Origin: Antedon mediterranea
Lineage: Eukaryota; Echinodermata; Crinoidea; Comatulida; Antedonidae
NCBI RefSeq assembly: GCF_964355755.1
Contig: NC_092670.1
Coordinates: forward strand, 35,017,795-35,081,794
Direction of reading: 5' to 3'
Length of the DNA: 64,000 nt
The notes under the pieces are model-generated. The model ran no database searches. It saw nothing but the letters and a program-made list of their open reading frames with translations, and had not been told where the DNA came from. Shown in pieces: positions 22,839 through 32,837 of this stretch. Positions within the stretch are counted from its first letter, which is position 1. Each line of letters begins with the position of its first letter. Made by a program: the position numbers and the translations under genes.

Positions 22839-22912
22839 GATGTATAAAATCATTGTATTGATCATTTCAAAATGAAATGAATAAAAGCAGTGGTCAACGC
22901 CACCAAAAGAGA
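22839..22912. repeat. 75-bp direct repeat, copy 2
   Basis: This is the partner of 21652-21725 (TATAAAATCATTGTATTGATC ... GTGGTCAACGCCACC). It lies 1.2 kb upstream of the lectin gene and may mark an old tandem duplication. Confidence 0.7.
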
Positions 22913-22982
22913 AAACAGACAAACAAAGAAAGATGGTAGTATTGCTTTACATTGCCTCGTTCCATCCATCCGTCAACAAGCA

Positions 22983-23093
22983 TTATGGTTTTCGTTCCTT
23001 TTCCTGGGCCTCTGTCGCCCTTTTGAAAGGTCTACCCATCTCTACCACTCTGGCGGCTACTTCAACCGCTATATTTAAGGCTGCCCTGAACAT
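22983..23093 (-). CDS. Small GC-richer open frame, unrecognised fragment
   Basis: A minus-strand frame of 36 codons plus stop reads MFRAALNIAVEVAARVVEMG and continues basic and charged. The open frame extends about 20 codons further upstream, with many Lys/Arg. Its base composition is less AT-rich than the flanks. It could be a decayed exon, a processed pseudogene or part of a transposon ORF; I do not recognise a family. Confidence 0.2.
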   Translation of the reverse strand: MFRAALNIAVEVAARVVEMGRPFKRATEAQEKERKP

Positions 23094-23971
23094 TTTTTCT
23101 CTCTTAGTTTTCCGCTTTTTAATCTTTTGCGCATTTAGGCTTTGCATAATGCGCGATAAAGCCCCATTTATTATTTATTATGAATACATACAGAGAAATA
23201 CAAAACATGGAGAGAGAATGATGAACAAAAACCCGTTCATGATATGATCGATTCTCGTGGTGGGCCAACCCAACCTAATTCGTGGGCCAAGCTAGCTTTT
23301 CCGTTGCGCTACCGCGGCTCGTAATAACCGATCGTAATACAACCTCCTGTCTCTATACGCTGGCATCGTCTAGTAATATATCAATATCAGCGTTGCAAAA
23401 ATGTAGCGCCACCATAATTATATTAAATAATAATGTTTAGACGAGGTACTTCACCACACACAAGCATTGCACGGCAAGTGCGTAAGTACGCTTTTTTTCA
23501 ACATTATCATCGCCTTAAGAAAGTCACTACTGACGTATCATAGAACGGTAAGTCTGTTTTCTTATACAGGACCGTCAGAAATCAATGAGCTAGGCCGCGC
23601 CTACAGAGTAGGCCAAAAGAAATCTATAAACTCCACTCTCTACTGCAGATATTTGGAACAAATCTAAACTCTCCAATATAATTTAGAACTGCATCTTTAA
23701 TCAAAGGGTAGGCCTATAACAAGTTAACAATATACAAATAATATATCTTGTAGCTATATGTTTGAATAAAGTAGTTTATGTGAGAAAAAGAAGGAGGACA
23801 AGGTGGGACGATGGCCGAAGAGAGGATTAAAAAATGCATTTTGTATTTTTAAACTTTCCCCTTTTTCAGGGTTTTAACTATTTTCTAATTCACCGCCCGA
23901 TCATTTCTTATAATTCCTGAAAATTGAAGGAGTGAGAATATCTTTTTAGAATTAAAAACAGCAACAGAAAG

Positions 23972-26900
23972 ATGCTCGTGTTGATTTTTATCTACTATCT
24001 GCTCTGTGGAGTTTGTTGTCAAGGTAAGCAAGTATTTTAATGTAACATCAGATCTTTTAGAAGGGGTATTGAAGTAATTCGTTCAATTTAATGTATTTTT
24101 AGAAATAGAATAATTGTATTTTGATATTGTAAAGAGTTTAATATGGTTAGTAGCCGACAATAGATGTTTATATTTTATCATTTTAAAGAGAGCCACTTGA
24201 TATCACCTGGCCTGCAGTGAATGGGTTTTAGTTATTTAGTTGGACAGGTTATTACTTTCTCTAAATAAATGGGAAATTAAAAATAAACAAATAAATAAAT
24301 ACTACGGGGCAGCAATAGCTCTCAATATACACAGGAAATAACGTATAAAAGACCATAAACAAAACAACAATTTCAATTAATTTTGTTTGAAATCGTATAT
24401 TTGTTTTCACTTATAAAAAGATAAAAAAACGGTTAAATTTAAACCAAAAAACAATGTTTTACTATCGTTTGGTTAAATATACAGTTTTTCAGGTAAATAT
24501 TTTTTTCCGATCCAAATACATGAAATGCAATAGCTGATAAAAAAAATATAACATGAAATAACAAATAATTTTGGAACGTGTTTTAACTATAAAAAAGTCT
24601 TTATATGAATTACGGTACGGTAATCCTATAATCAATAGGCCTAGTGTATCAATTATCGGGTTTTTTGTCATGGCTATTTTACTTTATCATTTTGATTAAG
24701 CTTTTTGCTTGATTTATTTGTATCTCTTTTGATATTCAGCCAATGATACCACAGCATTGTAATTTTCAGTAATTTGCCTTTGGATTTATAAATATAAATA
24801 GAAATTTCAAATAGGAAAATCGAATTGCAATAACAACGATTTTTTTAAAATATAAATATAAAAATTGAAAGTTCAAATCAAGGAAGAATTGCACGTTATA
24901 GTGTAATTTCTTAAGATAAATAATAAATCTTTAGATTAGATTAGATTTCCAATGTTTCTTTCAACGACTTTTAATTCTATAATTCTTGATTTACATTGAT
25001 CCTTAAAAGATTAAAGATTTAAAAACTTTTATTGGTCCACTTTTGCTTGGCATAATTCAGACAATAAAACAAAAAATCATCAAATTGGAAAAAAGCAATG
25101 TTAAAATACTATTTAAATAAACTATAAACTACTATTTAAAACTATTTAAAATGTAGATTGCAAAATCTACATTCATAGGCCATGTACAAAATTGGAACAA
25201 TGAGTTATCACGGAACGTTAGAATTGTGTTGAATGCTATTTACAAAAGACTTCGATTGGTTTTTGGTGGTTTAATGCCAGATCTATAATTTTCGTAACAT
25301 TAAAGATGTATTGTCCCCCAAAAACATGAAAAATGATTAATTAAATCAGACTTTGAATAGGTTATTTTGTAGTTTTAATAAAGTGATTCACATCCGTAGA
25401 AAAAAACCGGAAATAAATCATGTTTTCACTTATAAAATAACATGATAAATGGTTAAATTCAACCAAAAATCCATTGGCTGGCAGCCAATTTGACCATTGC
25501 TTTAAATTCCATTTTTTTAGGTAACTACATATTTTTTCGATCCAATTTTTAGTCGAAGTCAATAACTATTATGTGACATTAAAATGGCATATTCAACAAC
25601 AAAAATTTCAAAAAATTATTTTTCAGGGGGACAATACATCTTTAATGTTAACGGATGAGTGGATCTTTCATAAAATTTTCAACTTTTCTTAAAGATGAAA
25701 AATGAAGATTAATTGAATCAGACTTTGAATAGGTTATTTCATTTCATAAACTTAATCACTTCCGTAGAAAAAGCCGAAAAAATAATGTTTTCACTTAGAA
25801 AAAGACAAAATAAATGGACAAATTCAATCAAAAACCATTGACTGCCAGCAAATGTGATTATTTTTTGCTTTCAATTATAGCTTTTTTCAGGTAAATACAT
25901 TTTTTCAACCCAATTTTTGGTCGATAACTATTATGAGACATTAAAATAGCATATTCAACAACAAAAATGTTTAAGAATTTTTGTTTATACATGACTGTAT
26001 AGGCCTAGTCGCGTGCGCAAATTTGAGTTAGTGTTTACCGACCGACATAGTGAGCTATAGAGTCGCGTTGCACACGACTAAGCGTTGCACACGAATAAGC
26101 GTTGCACGCGACTAAAAATGTTGAAAAAATGTTTAAAACATTTCTATTTGCCTCCAAGTATTAATATCCACTGTCAAAATAACGAAAAAATATGAATATG
26201 AGTTAGTGTTTACCGACCGACCGACATAGTGAGCTATAGAGTCGCGACTAAAAATGGGTTTTACTATCTGGATCTAGATATCTGAATCCGTATTAACGGT
26301 AGAATTATCTATTACTATTTGAAGGCGATTATCCACACTCATTAATTCTGCTTTTCTGAATCTTCAGTTCAGATCTTGACGGCAGCAGACTCACATGCTT
26401 GCTTACAGAAGGAGGAAATACCAGTATTGAGGAACTGTGAGGAACTTCGTATTTTTGGTGTAAGAAGCACAGATAATTCAAAGTTTTGTGTCGATCCAGA
26501 CGGAGAGTACTACGGAATTGAATCTTTCCAAGTGGAATGTGAAAAGGCTACAGATAATAGCACTCCAACAGGTACAACTATTCATTCATTCTTTTATTTG
26601 ATCAAAATCACATAAAACAAGTAAAAAGGTTTATGAATAAAACAGTATTAAACAACAACATATAAAACAATGATACAAATATTTTAAAACATCTAAAACT
26701 GTATAAAAGCAATTTTTTAAACCCATTGAAAATTCATAAAAGAGATAAAAAGGGTGAAAAGGGGTGATTTCGATCAGGATCGTCCAAGAAAGCCAATAAC
26801 TCAAGTTTATTTCCATTGCCTGAGTCCTACAATTTGTTTAAGATAATTTCACATAATCCTAACATTTTTCGATTAAATTAAGCCTTGTTATTTATCATTT

Positions 26901-29900
26901 AATCGGTATTTTCGTTCGCGCTAGTCCAGAGATCAACGATTTTATTTGTATTAGATGCTGTCTGTTGTAGAGAAGCTTTGGCCTTATCTATTACCTCGTT
27001 CTTTAGATGGGACGTTAAGCCAGTAGAGTTGCATCTACACATGTGTGTGTGGATTATTCCAAAAGGGTATTGTCTTTCAATCGGCGTGCTAATCATGGTA
27101 GATGATGTAGATTCGTATGCGATTTTCTTTTCGTTGGGGAATCCTTATGTGAAAGTAGCCGAACTACTTTTTAAATATAAACTTAATCTAAACCTCTAAA
27201 TAATCTCTCTGTCACTATAAAGTGAAAAGAAGTTGCTCATTGGATTCGAACCCATATATCGACATGCAAAGTCCATTATTATAGTCTAATCCATTCGACT
27301 ACATTTAGTGAATGTAGTCTGGTCAATTCTTACCCACGCCTTCTGGATATGACTAATAAATATTCATGTTTATTTCGTGACGTTTCAAGAGGGGTCCCTA
27401 ACTTATGTACGAAAAGAAAGATCGCGACTCGTAGAATACACGAGGACACGTTGATAAAGCACATAAACAGGCTACTAAACAGGCCTAATATGAAAGGAAT
27501 TAGGAAAGCCAGTGAACGAATTCCTATTTTGAATATTGTGAAAATTATTTCTATTAGGAAAGGTCATTATCACACCTACAAGTGACCTCTCAGTGTATAT
27601 AAGCGGATATGAACATACAGAATTCGTTCATCAGGTTGACTATGCAATATCAATGGACAAGATAGTTGACTTATTGAAGTCATCAGTCGGATGTCAACAG
27701 TATATGAAGGTATTGTATACTACATTATGAAACGTCTCACTGCATATAATATCATAAATCAATGCGTACCGTAAAATGTCAACGTCCCATTATAAACGTT
27801 AATGCGTACGTAAAACCGCAATATGTAGGCCTATCGTAAAACCTCAATGTGTTCCACAAACTATCAATGTGTACCGTAAAACTTCAATGCGTACCGTAAA
27901 ACCTCAATGCGTTCCGTAAAATCCTAATGCGTACCGTAAAACCTCAATGCGTACTATAAAAACCAATGCGTACCGTACCAAATTATTGCGTGTCGTAAAA
28001 AAAATCAATGCGTGTCGTAAAAAATCAATGCGTACCGTACCAAATTAATGCGTGCCGTAAAAACTCAATTCGTATTGTAGGCTAAACCTCAATGCGTTCT
28101 GTAAACTCTCAATGTGTAGCGTAAAAATACAAATACGTTCCATAAAACCTCAATGCGTTGCATAAAACCTCAATGCGTTGCATAAAACCTCAATGCGTTC
28201 CGTAAAACCTCAATGCGTTATCAAGAGCAGCCCCGTAAAATGTCAATACGCACTGTGCGTACAATGAATCCTCCTCAAGTCGTACCATATAAATAAATAA
28301 AACTGTACTTTTGTAAATTTCTATTCTGACCAGTACGTTTGTCATAATGCCGTAATGGGCGTATGGTTGTCACGTGATGGAGAAAGAATGAACAATTATG
28401 GAGCACCAGCTGGCTACGATGGGTGCATGTGTGGTGTTTTAGGTAGGATTTACGTTATTAGGCCTATTTTAAATATTAACTGTATTATCTAGTCGTATAG
28501 ACATAGGCATATCCCAACGTTCTATTGGTACTTTGTACGCTGAACGTTTACTAAAAAATGCAACATTGATCATAAATGATCCATACCATCCTGTCAACCA
28601 TCATTTCCAAATTATGTGTCACAGTCACAAATTTAGATCGATACTTGTAAAAACTAATAGGTCAGTTTCTTCTTTCTACCCAACAGTAATCCGTGCAATT
28701 AATAATACATGTTTACGTTAAGTTCTGTATTTCCCCGAAACTTTAAAATACCGGAATGGTGTCCGGTTTTAGTTTTTCCAACCCCGAAAGCTTGAAATAC
28801 CGGAATGGTATCCGGCGGAGTTTAGTTTTTACCAACCCCGAAACCAGTCTTAGAAATACCAGGATGGCGTCCGGCGGGGGATAGTTTCACCACGTAGTTT
28901 ATTTTAGCTGTTAGCCGAAACCGAAAATTCATTTTCAATGTAAATGTGTTTATATGTTTACAAAATGACAATACATTTACTTGACTTGACTTGTATAACA
29001 ATTGTTTATTGAAAAGCAGAAATTGTTGGTTTATGTTTATTAAACGACCTGTCGAATAATCACATCGGTCAAAAACGCGCGGTTTTCAAATAAGAATAAT
29101 AGACATTAGATTATTGTTAGGCCTAAATACTGTACCCGCGGGGCGAGAGAATGAGGCGTGCCAACCCCGTTGCCGTAATTCCCTAATAAAAGAGAGCTTT
29201 CGCTATCTCGGATCGGGAACGAGAACCAGCATTAATTACCGGTTCTCGATCTCGTACTCGTTCAAAAAACCCTTACTTTCTCGGCGGCTCGTTCCCGATC
29301 GAGATAGCGAAAGCTCTCTAATGTGTATTTTTCAATCTACTACAGAACAGCAAGTATGGTAAATAGGTCTAGGCTAGCTATTGATGACTCTTTTACATTT
29401 GTGACAACGCCCCTGTATAAATCCTGTCTATTTTTTTGTTTTGTTCATTTTTATACTGGGTGACCTCTTCAGTCAAAGACTGATCTCCCAGAGGGCCCAG
29501 TTAGTGATCAGTGGCTGTGATGTACTAATACACCGGGGTAACCCCCTACTCGTCTCGAAAGATGTACTAGGTTCTTTAAAGTGCACACGAGCTAGTTGTG
29601 TACACTGGACCTACGGTTTATAGTCCTTATCCGAGAAGACTTGTTCTACCACCAGAACCATAACCATGGAGTGAGTGAGCCTCGAACCCTTGCCGATGTT
29701 ATGGCTACGTAATTACGGTTCCACTGTCTTAACCGCTCGGCCACTCACTCAGTCTATGGGGTGGTTAAACATTAAATAATTTAATCGCATTATTATTTTG
29801 AAGAACATAGATGGTAAAAACTTTATTTAGAAGTATGCAATATAGTTATAATCAGTCTATATAATGTTTGATTTATATATTGCCTTTTTAAATAAATGAA

Positions 29901-31489
29901 GATCAGAAGTATGCAGGTATATGCCTATTACGTACACCAATATTCATTTTCATTTTACATAAAAGATACGCTTCACATTTTTCAGATATTTTCCATGGTC
30001 CTCTCCTTCATTTTAGGCTACTCAATGGGTTTTGTAATTCTTACAGTATTCGATTCCTTGGACACGGTTTCGATTATAGGCCTACTGTTCGCCCCGACCA
30101 ACTCGTAATTAATACTAATATCCATTACATTTTTTAAAAAGGAAATTGCACATCTGTTGGAAGAAGATGTAACTGTGATACTAACGATAACTACGTGAGA
30201 ACTGACGATGGATTCGTTGATGATCGTTCTACGCTGCCAGTCACTGCGTTACTTTTTAAGGACACAGGAAGTCACAACGAGTACGGTACGAGTACCATTG
30301 GCTCGTTCACGTGTACAGGTATATACTCATATATACTCATTTTGATTTTGCATCACGCGGCTTTGGTGATATTCTTTACGTTCAATTCACAAATAAAAAT
30401 TCATTATAATGAATGTGTCTCTCAAAAATTATATTTATATGTTTTTGGAACAATATGCAATGTATTAATGACACTAAAAACAGAAATGTTTAAAAGTTTG
30501 GCCAATCCGGTTTGAATCTACTGCGGCTACGTATTACTGTGACTGTGGGTAGGCTCTAGGCCTACTGCTGAATATATAAACACATAATATACAAATACAA
30601 ACTTTATTACTGACAGTTGCTTCTCAACGTGTGTATTAATTAATAATTATAAAAAATACAAACGTCGTAGTGGTGTATCGTTACTATTTCAATCGACTAT
30701 AACAGGGACAGTTTTAAAAAAGTATTAAATCGTAAATGTGGATAGCCTAAAGAATACATTTAAAAATTGTTCTCATCCTCTTCCCCATCCCTCAACTCTA
30801 ATGTACAAAACATAAATTGGGTTTGTTTAAAGACAACTTTTAAGTTTCTCCTTCGGAAGTAGGCCTAATTCCCAGGGTGCTAGTTTTAATTGACTACATA
30901 AATCATCGTGTCTATTTATTCGTTTCTGTAAACAATGTACTATATAGTCCTGCGGTACGTACATTCGAAATCGCCTGTTTTTTTACGCTGAAATTAATGT
31001 GTAATCGAAACCATCTAGCTATTATAAATAATTTGCAATGTTTGAATGGACAAATTTTGCTAAATTCTGAATCGCGAAACTCGCGGATAATAAAAAAAAA
31101 TAAGACGTAAGGCGCAACATCCATACACGTCATGTGCACGGCACAAGTTTGGCGCATTTTCAAACATCTAAATGATATTGTGTACATTTTTATATATACA
31201 TCTTCTTTTAGGAACGTATGTGGATTGGAATTGGTCAACAATACACGAAGGTGTGTGTTTGGTTGATCACGTTCTAGCCGTGTTTAAAACACATTCTCGT
31301 ACTCAATGTATGCTGCTCTGTCGAAGAGAATTATTGTGCAGATCTGTGAACGTCAAGATGAAGTCTGACAATGGCGCTGTGACGTGCGAGTTGAATCTGA
31401 GAAGATTGAGAAATGTGCTTGAAAGCAACATTTGCTATGATAAATATTGTACAAATATCGAGCCTATCTTAGAGTCAGACTTGCCATAA
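23972..31489 (+). CDS. Secreted fibrinogen/Caspr-like protein with C-terminal PAN domain
   Basis: Six exons join perfectly in frame: 23972-24023, 26368-26571, 27621-27709, 28334-28442, 30142-30318 and 31212-31489 (909 nt, 302 residues). The phases are 1-1-0-1-1. Residues 1-17 are a signal peptide (MLVLIFIYYLLCGVCCQ). Residues about 40-75 (NCEEL..FGV...CVDPDGE....FQVECE) match the start of fibrinogen-like domains. Residues 86-211 match the segment of contactin-associated proteins that follows the fibrinogen-like start: DYAISMDKI, VWLSRDGERMN, GCMCGVLGNC, RCNCDTND, DDRSTLPVTAL. Residues about 214-295 are a PAN/Apple-like module (HSRTQCMLLCRRELLCRSVN, CELN). There is no transmembrane segment, so it is probably an extracellular recognition or matrix protein. 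AATAAA follows six bases after the stop. The architecture is unusual; the function is inferred only from domains. Confidence 0.85.
25297..25655. mobile_element. MITE-2 copy, best preserved
   Basis: The terminal inverted repeats are CATTAAAGATGTATTGTCCC and GGGGGACAATACATCTTTAATG. The interior contains CAGACTTTGAATAGGTTATT, CCGTAGAAAAA and GGCTGGCAGCCAA. It lies in intron 1 of the PAN-domain gene. Confidence 0.85.
25670..25990. mobile_element. MITE-2 copy, second, end-truncated
   Basis: This repeats the interior of the adjacent copy (AATCAGACTTTGAATAGG, CCGTAGAAAAAGCCG, GACATTAAAATAGCATATTC) in the same order. The right end is not preserved. Confidence 0.65.
26036..26255 (+). repeat. Two GACC-headed dispersed repeat copies
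   Basis: TTACCGACCGACATAGTGAGC is followed by TATAGAGTCGCGTTGCAC and several GCGTTGCACGCGACTAA hairpin units at 26036-26115. A second, shorter copy ends at about 26255, just 110 bp before exon 2 of the PAN-domain gene. Confidence 0.7.
27233..27305 (-). repeat. tRNA-like sequence (probable SINE head)
   Basis: The minus strand has an A-box-like TAGTCGAATGG (27291-27301) and a B-box GGTTCGAATCC (27242-27252) at tRNA-like spacing. Acceptor-stem pairing is poor, so a pseudo-tRNA or tRNA-derived SINE is more likely than a working tRNA. It lies in intron 2 of the PAN-domain gene. Confidence 0.45.
27750..28240. repeat. Degenerate 20-bp minisatellite
   Basis: About two dozen imperfect units of CGTAAAACCTCAATGCGTAC occur, with single-base changes, short gaps and one TAGGCCTA intrusion. 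The array sits between exons 3 and 4 of the PAN-domain gene and ends about 95 bp before exon 4. Confidence 0.9.
28530..28993 (+). mobile_element. 5'-truncated LINE: ORF2 end, repeat-bearing 3' UTR, (ACTTG)n tail
   Basis: Residues encoded at 28533-28721 (YAERLLKNATLII...HPVNHHF, KTNRSVSSFYPTVIRAIN) are the C-terminus of a non-LTR retrotransposon ORF2. They are followed by three imperfect 50-57-bp repeats starting CCCCGAAA at 28733, 28782 and 28836 (AATACCGGAATGGTGTCCGG), and an end (CTTGACTTGACTTG, 28980-28993) like the short terminal repeats of CR1/L2 elements. It lies in intron 4 of the PAN-domain gene. Confidence 0.75.
29191..29319. repeat. Near-perfect 33-bp inverted repeat
   Basis: AGAGAGCTTTCGCTATCTCG (left arm, 29191-29223) pairs with CGAGATAGCGAAAGCTCTCT (right arm, 29288-29319). 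One base is unpaired within the GATCGGGAACGAG part. The loop is about 64 bp and contains further partial palindromes (GGTTCTCGATCTCGTACTCG). Confidence 0.9.
29440..29755 (-). mobile_element. tRNA-derived SINE (Ser/Leu-type head)
   Basis: Read on the minus strand, the head has a perfect GAGTGAG/CTCACTC acceptor pairing, an A-box TGGCCGAGCGGTT (29731-29743) and a B-box GGGTTCGAGGC (29679-29689). Long-arm (type II) spacing points to tRNA-Ser or Leu. The body then runs through TCGGATAAGGACTATAAACC, GTGCACTTTAAAGAACCTAG and GAGTAGGGGGTTACCCCGG. Body copies recur at 16735-16875 and 1-200. It is a Pol III-type promoter by sequence; activity is unknown. Confidence 0.75.
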
Positions 31490-31494
31490 ATAGT

Positions 31495-31500
31495 AATAAA
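31495..31500 (+). other. Polyadenylation signal AATAAA
   Basis: A canonical hexamer lies six bases past the stop of the PAN-domain gene. It would give a very short 3' UTR, so a later signal may also be used. Confidence 0.45.
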
Positions 31501-31682
31501 TAATTGTGTGAAGGTTACCATATTTGATCACTTATTTAACCCGATTATCAGTGTTGTATCTCCACATTATGACAATTTTCTCCAGTATCACAAGCAAATA
31601 CATAAATATGGTGCCTGTATCTAAGAATAACCAGAATAGATGGTTGAGGTTAAGCTGGTCTATCTACATAACATGATTAGTT

Positions 31683-31806
31683 GATTAGTTTGACAAAAAA
31701 AAGTGTGATGTGTCCAAATATGGTAGTGATATGACATCACCGTGTCCATATATAGGCACATCACATTTTTTGTTCACATACAGTTTGATAGTGTAGACAG
31801 AGCTTT
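31683..31806. mobile_element. MITE-1 copy
   Basis: The left outer end is missing (it starts at TAGTTTGACAAAAAAAAG). The core, GTGTGATGTGTCCAAATATGG, and the right end, GTTTGATAGTGTAGACAGAGC, are intact. Confidence 0.85.
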
Positions 31807-32248
31807 AGGCTATAGGGTCTATGGTATGAAACACGCGTGTCACGGGATTTGCCAAGGATGATACTGGAACAATTCAAATACAGTAAAGGGTAGGCCTATC
31901 GATCACTTTATTTGGTATTTGACCAATCTTTGATAATATTTTAGAATTCAGGCATGTAAATGTTTAATTAACAGTTTTGGTTGTGATTTTAAAGGCCTAT
32001 ATAAACAATCAGCTGGCTATTTAGAGGTTTAGGCCTATGTTTGTTTTACATACTAATATTCTATTGGAACCTGTATGTTGGAACTTATCTATACTAGGAA
32101 TACATAGTCATACTGCTTGTATTGAAAATATTTAATTATGATTATAATATGAAGCTAATTTATTGGAAAATGTGCATACACTATTTTATTGATTTGTATT
32201 TAAAAAAATTATAATCGATAGTGACTTTTGTTTAATCTTGGTATCAAA

Positions 32249-32407
32249 ATGAAAGCCCATAAGATATACTATTATTATTTTGCTACCCAACTTGTATTGA
32301 AAATCTTGAATTATGATGGCAATTTTTAGCAATAAATATGCACATTTTCCACAAGTTTTCAATATAAGTTGGGTAGAAATGGATCGTTATATTTTATGGG
32401 CTTTCAT
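32249..32407. mobile_element. 159-bp MITE with ATGAAAGCCCATAA ends
   Basis: ATGAAAGCCCATAAGATATA at the left pairs with the complement of TATATTTTATGGGCTTTCAT at the right. The inner arms CTACCCAACTTGTATTGAAAA also pair. No TSD is certain. Confidence 0.8.
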
Positions 32408-32837
32408 AAGTATTTTCACACATTAATTATTCAATATCATATAAACACAACATTTACATTATCAAATATTTATATTTTGTTATTCTATGTCGCTTCTCGT
32501 AACAGTATCATGTCAAGCATTGTTAAACAACCTGCAGCAACAGGTCCATACTGTAGCATCTAAAACTCCTAAATAGTAACTAACCTAACCTCCTACATAA
32601 TCTTTCATTATACTACCGCGTCCCATATGAGATGAAGGTTGTTATTAGAAGACGTGATACTGTAGGATGTTTAACGCCACGTGTGACGTGATACCGCATA
32701 CATAAATGTAATTTCAGCTCAAGCTTTAATACTAGGAGAGCTGATAGATGTTTGCGAGGATCCTACTGCAGCTACCTTTCCAATATACCTATTACCACTA
32801 TATAATCAGCAATATTCTACATCTTGTTTTTACTCGG

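Noticed and set aside
23280-23340. tRNA-like string (GTAGCGCAACGG on the minus strand)
   Set aside because: It has an A-box-like part but no B-box at a suitable distance and no acceptor-stem pairing.
27233-27305. Functional tRNA gene
   Set aside because: The A and B boxes are present but stem pairing is poor, so it is kept only as a tRNA-like/SINE head.
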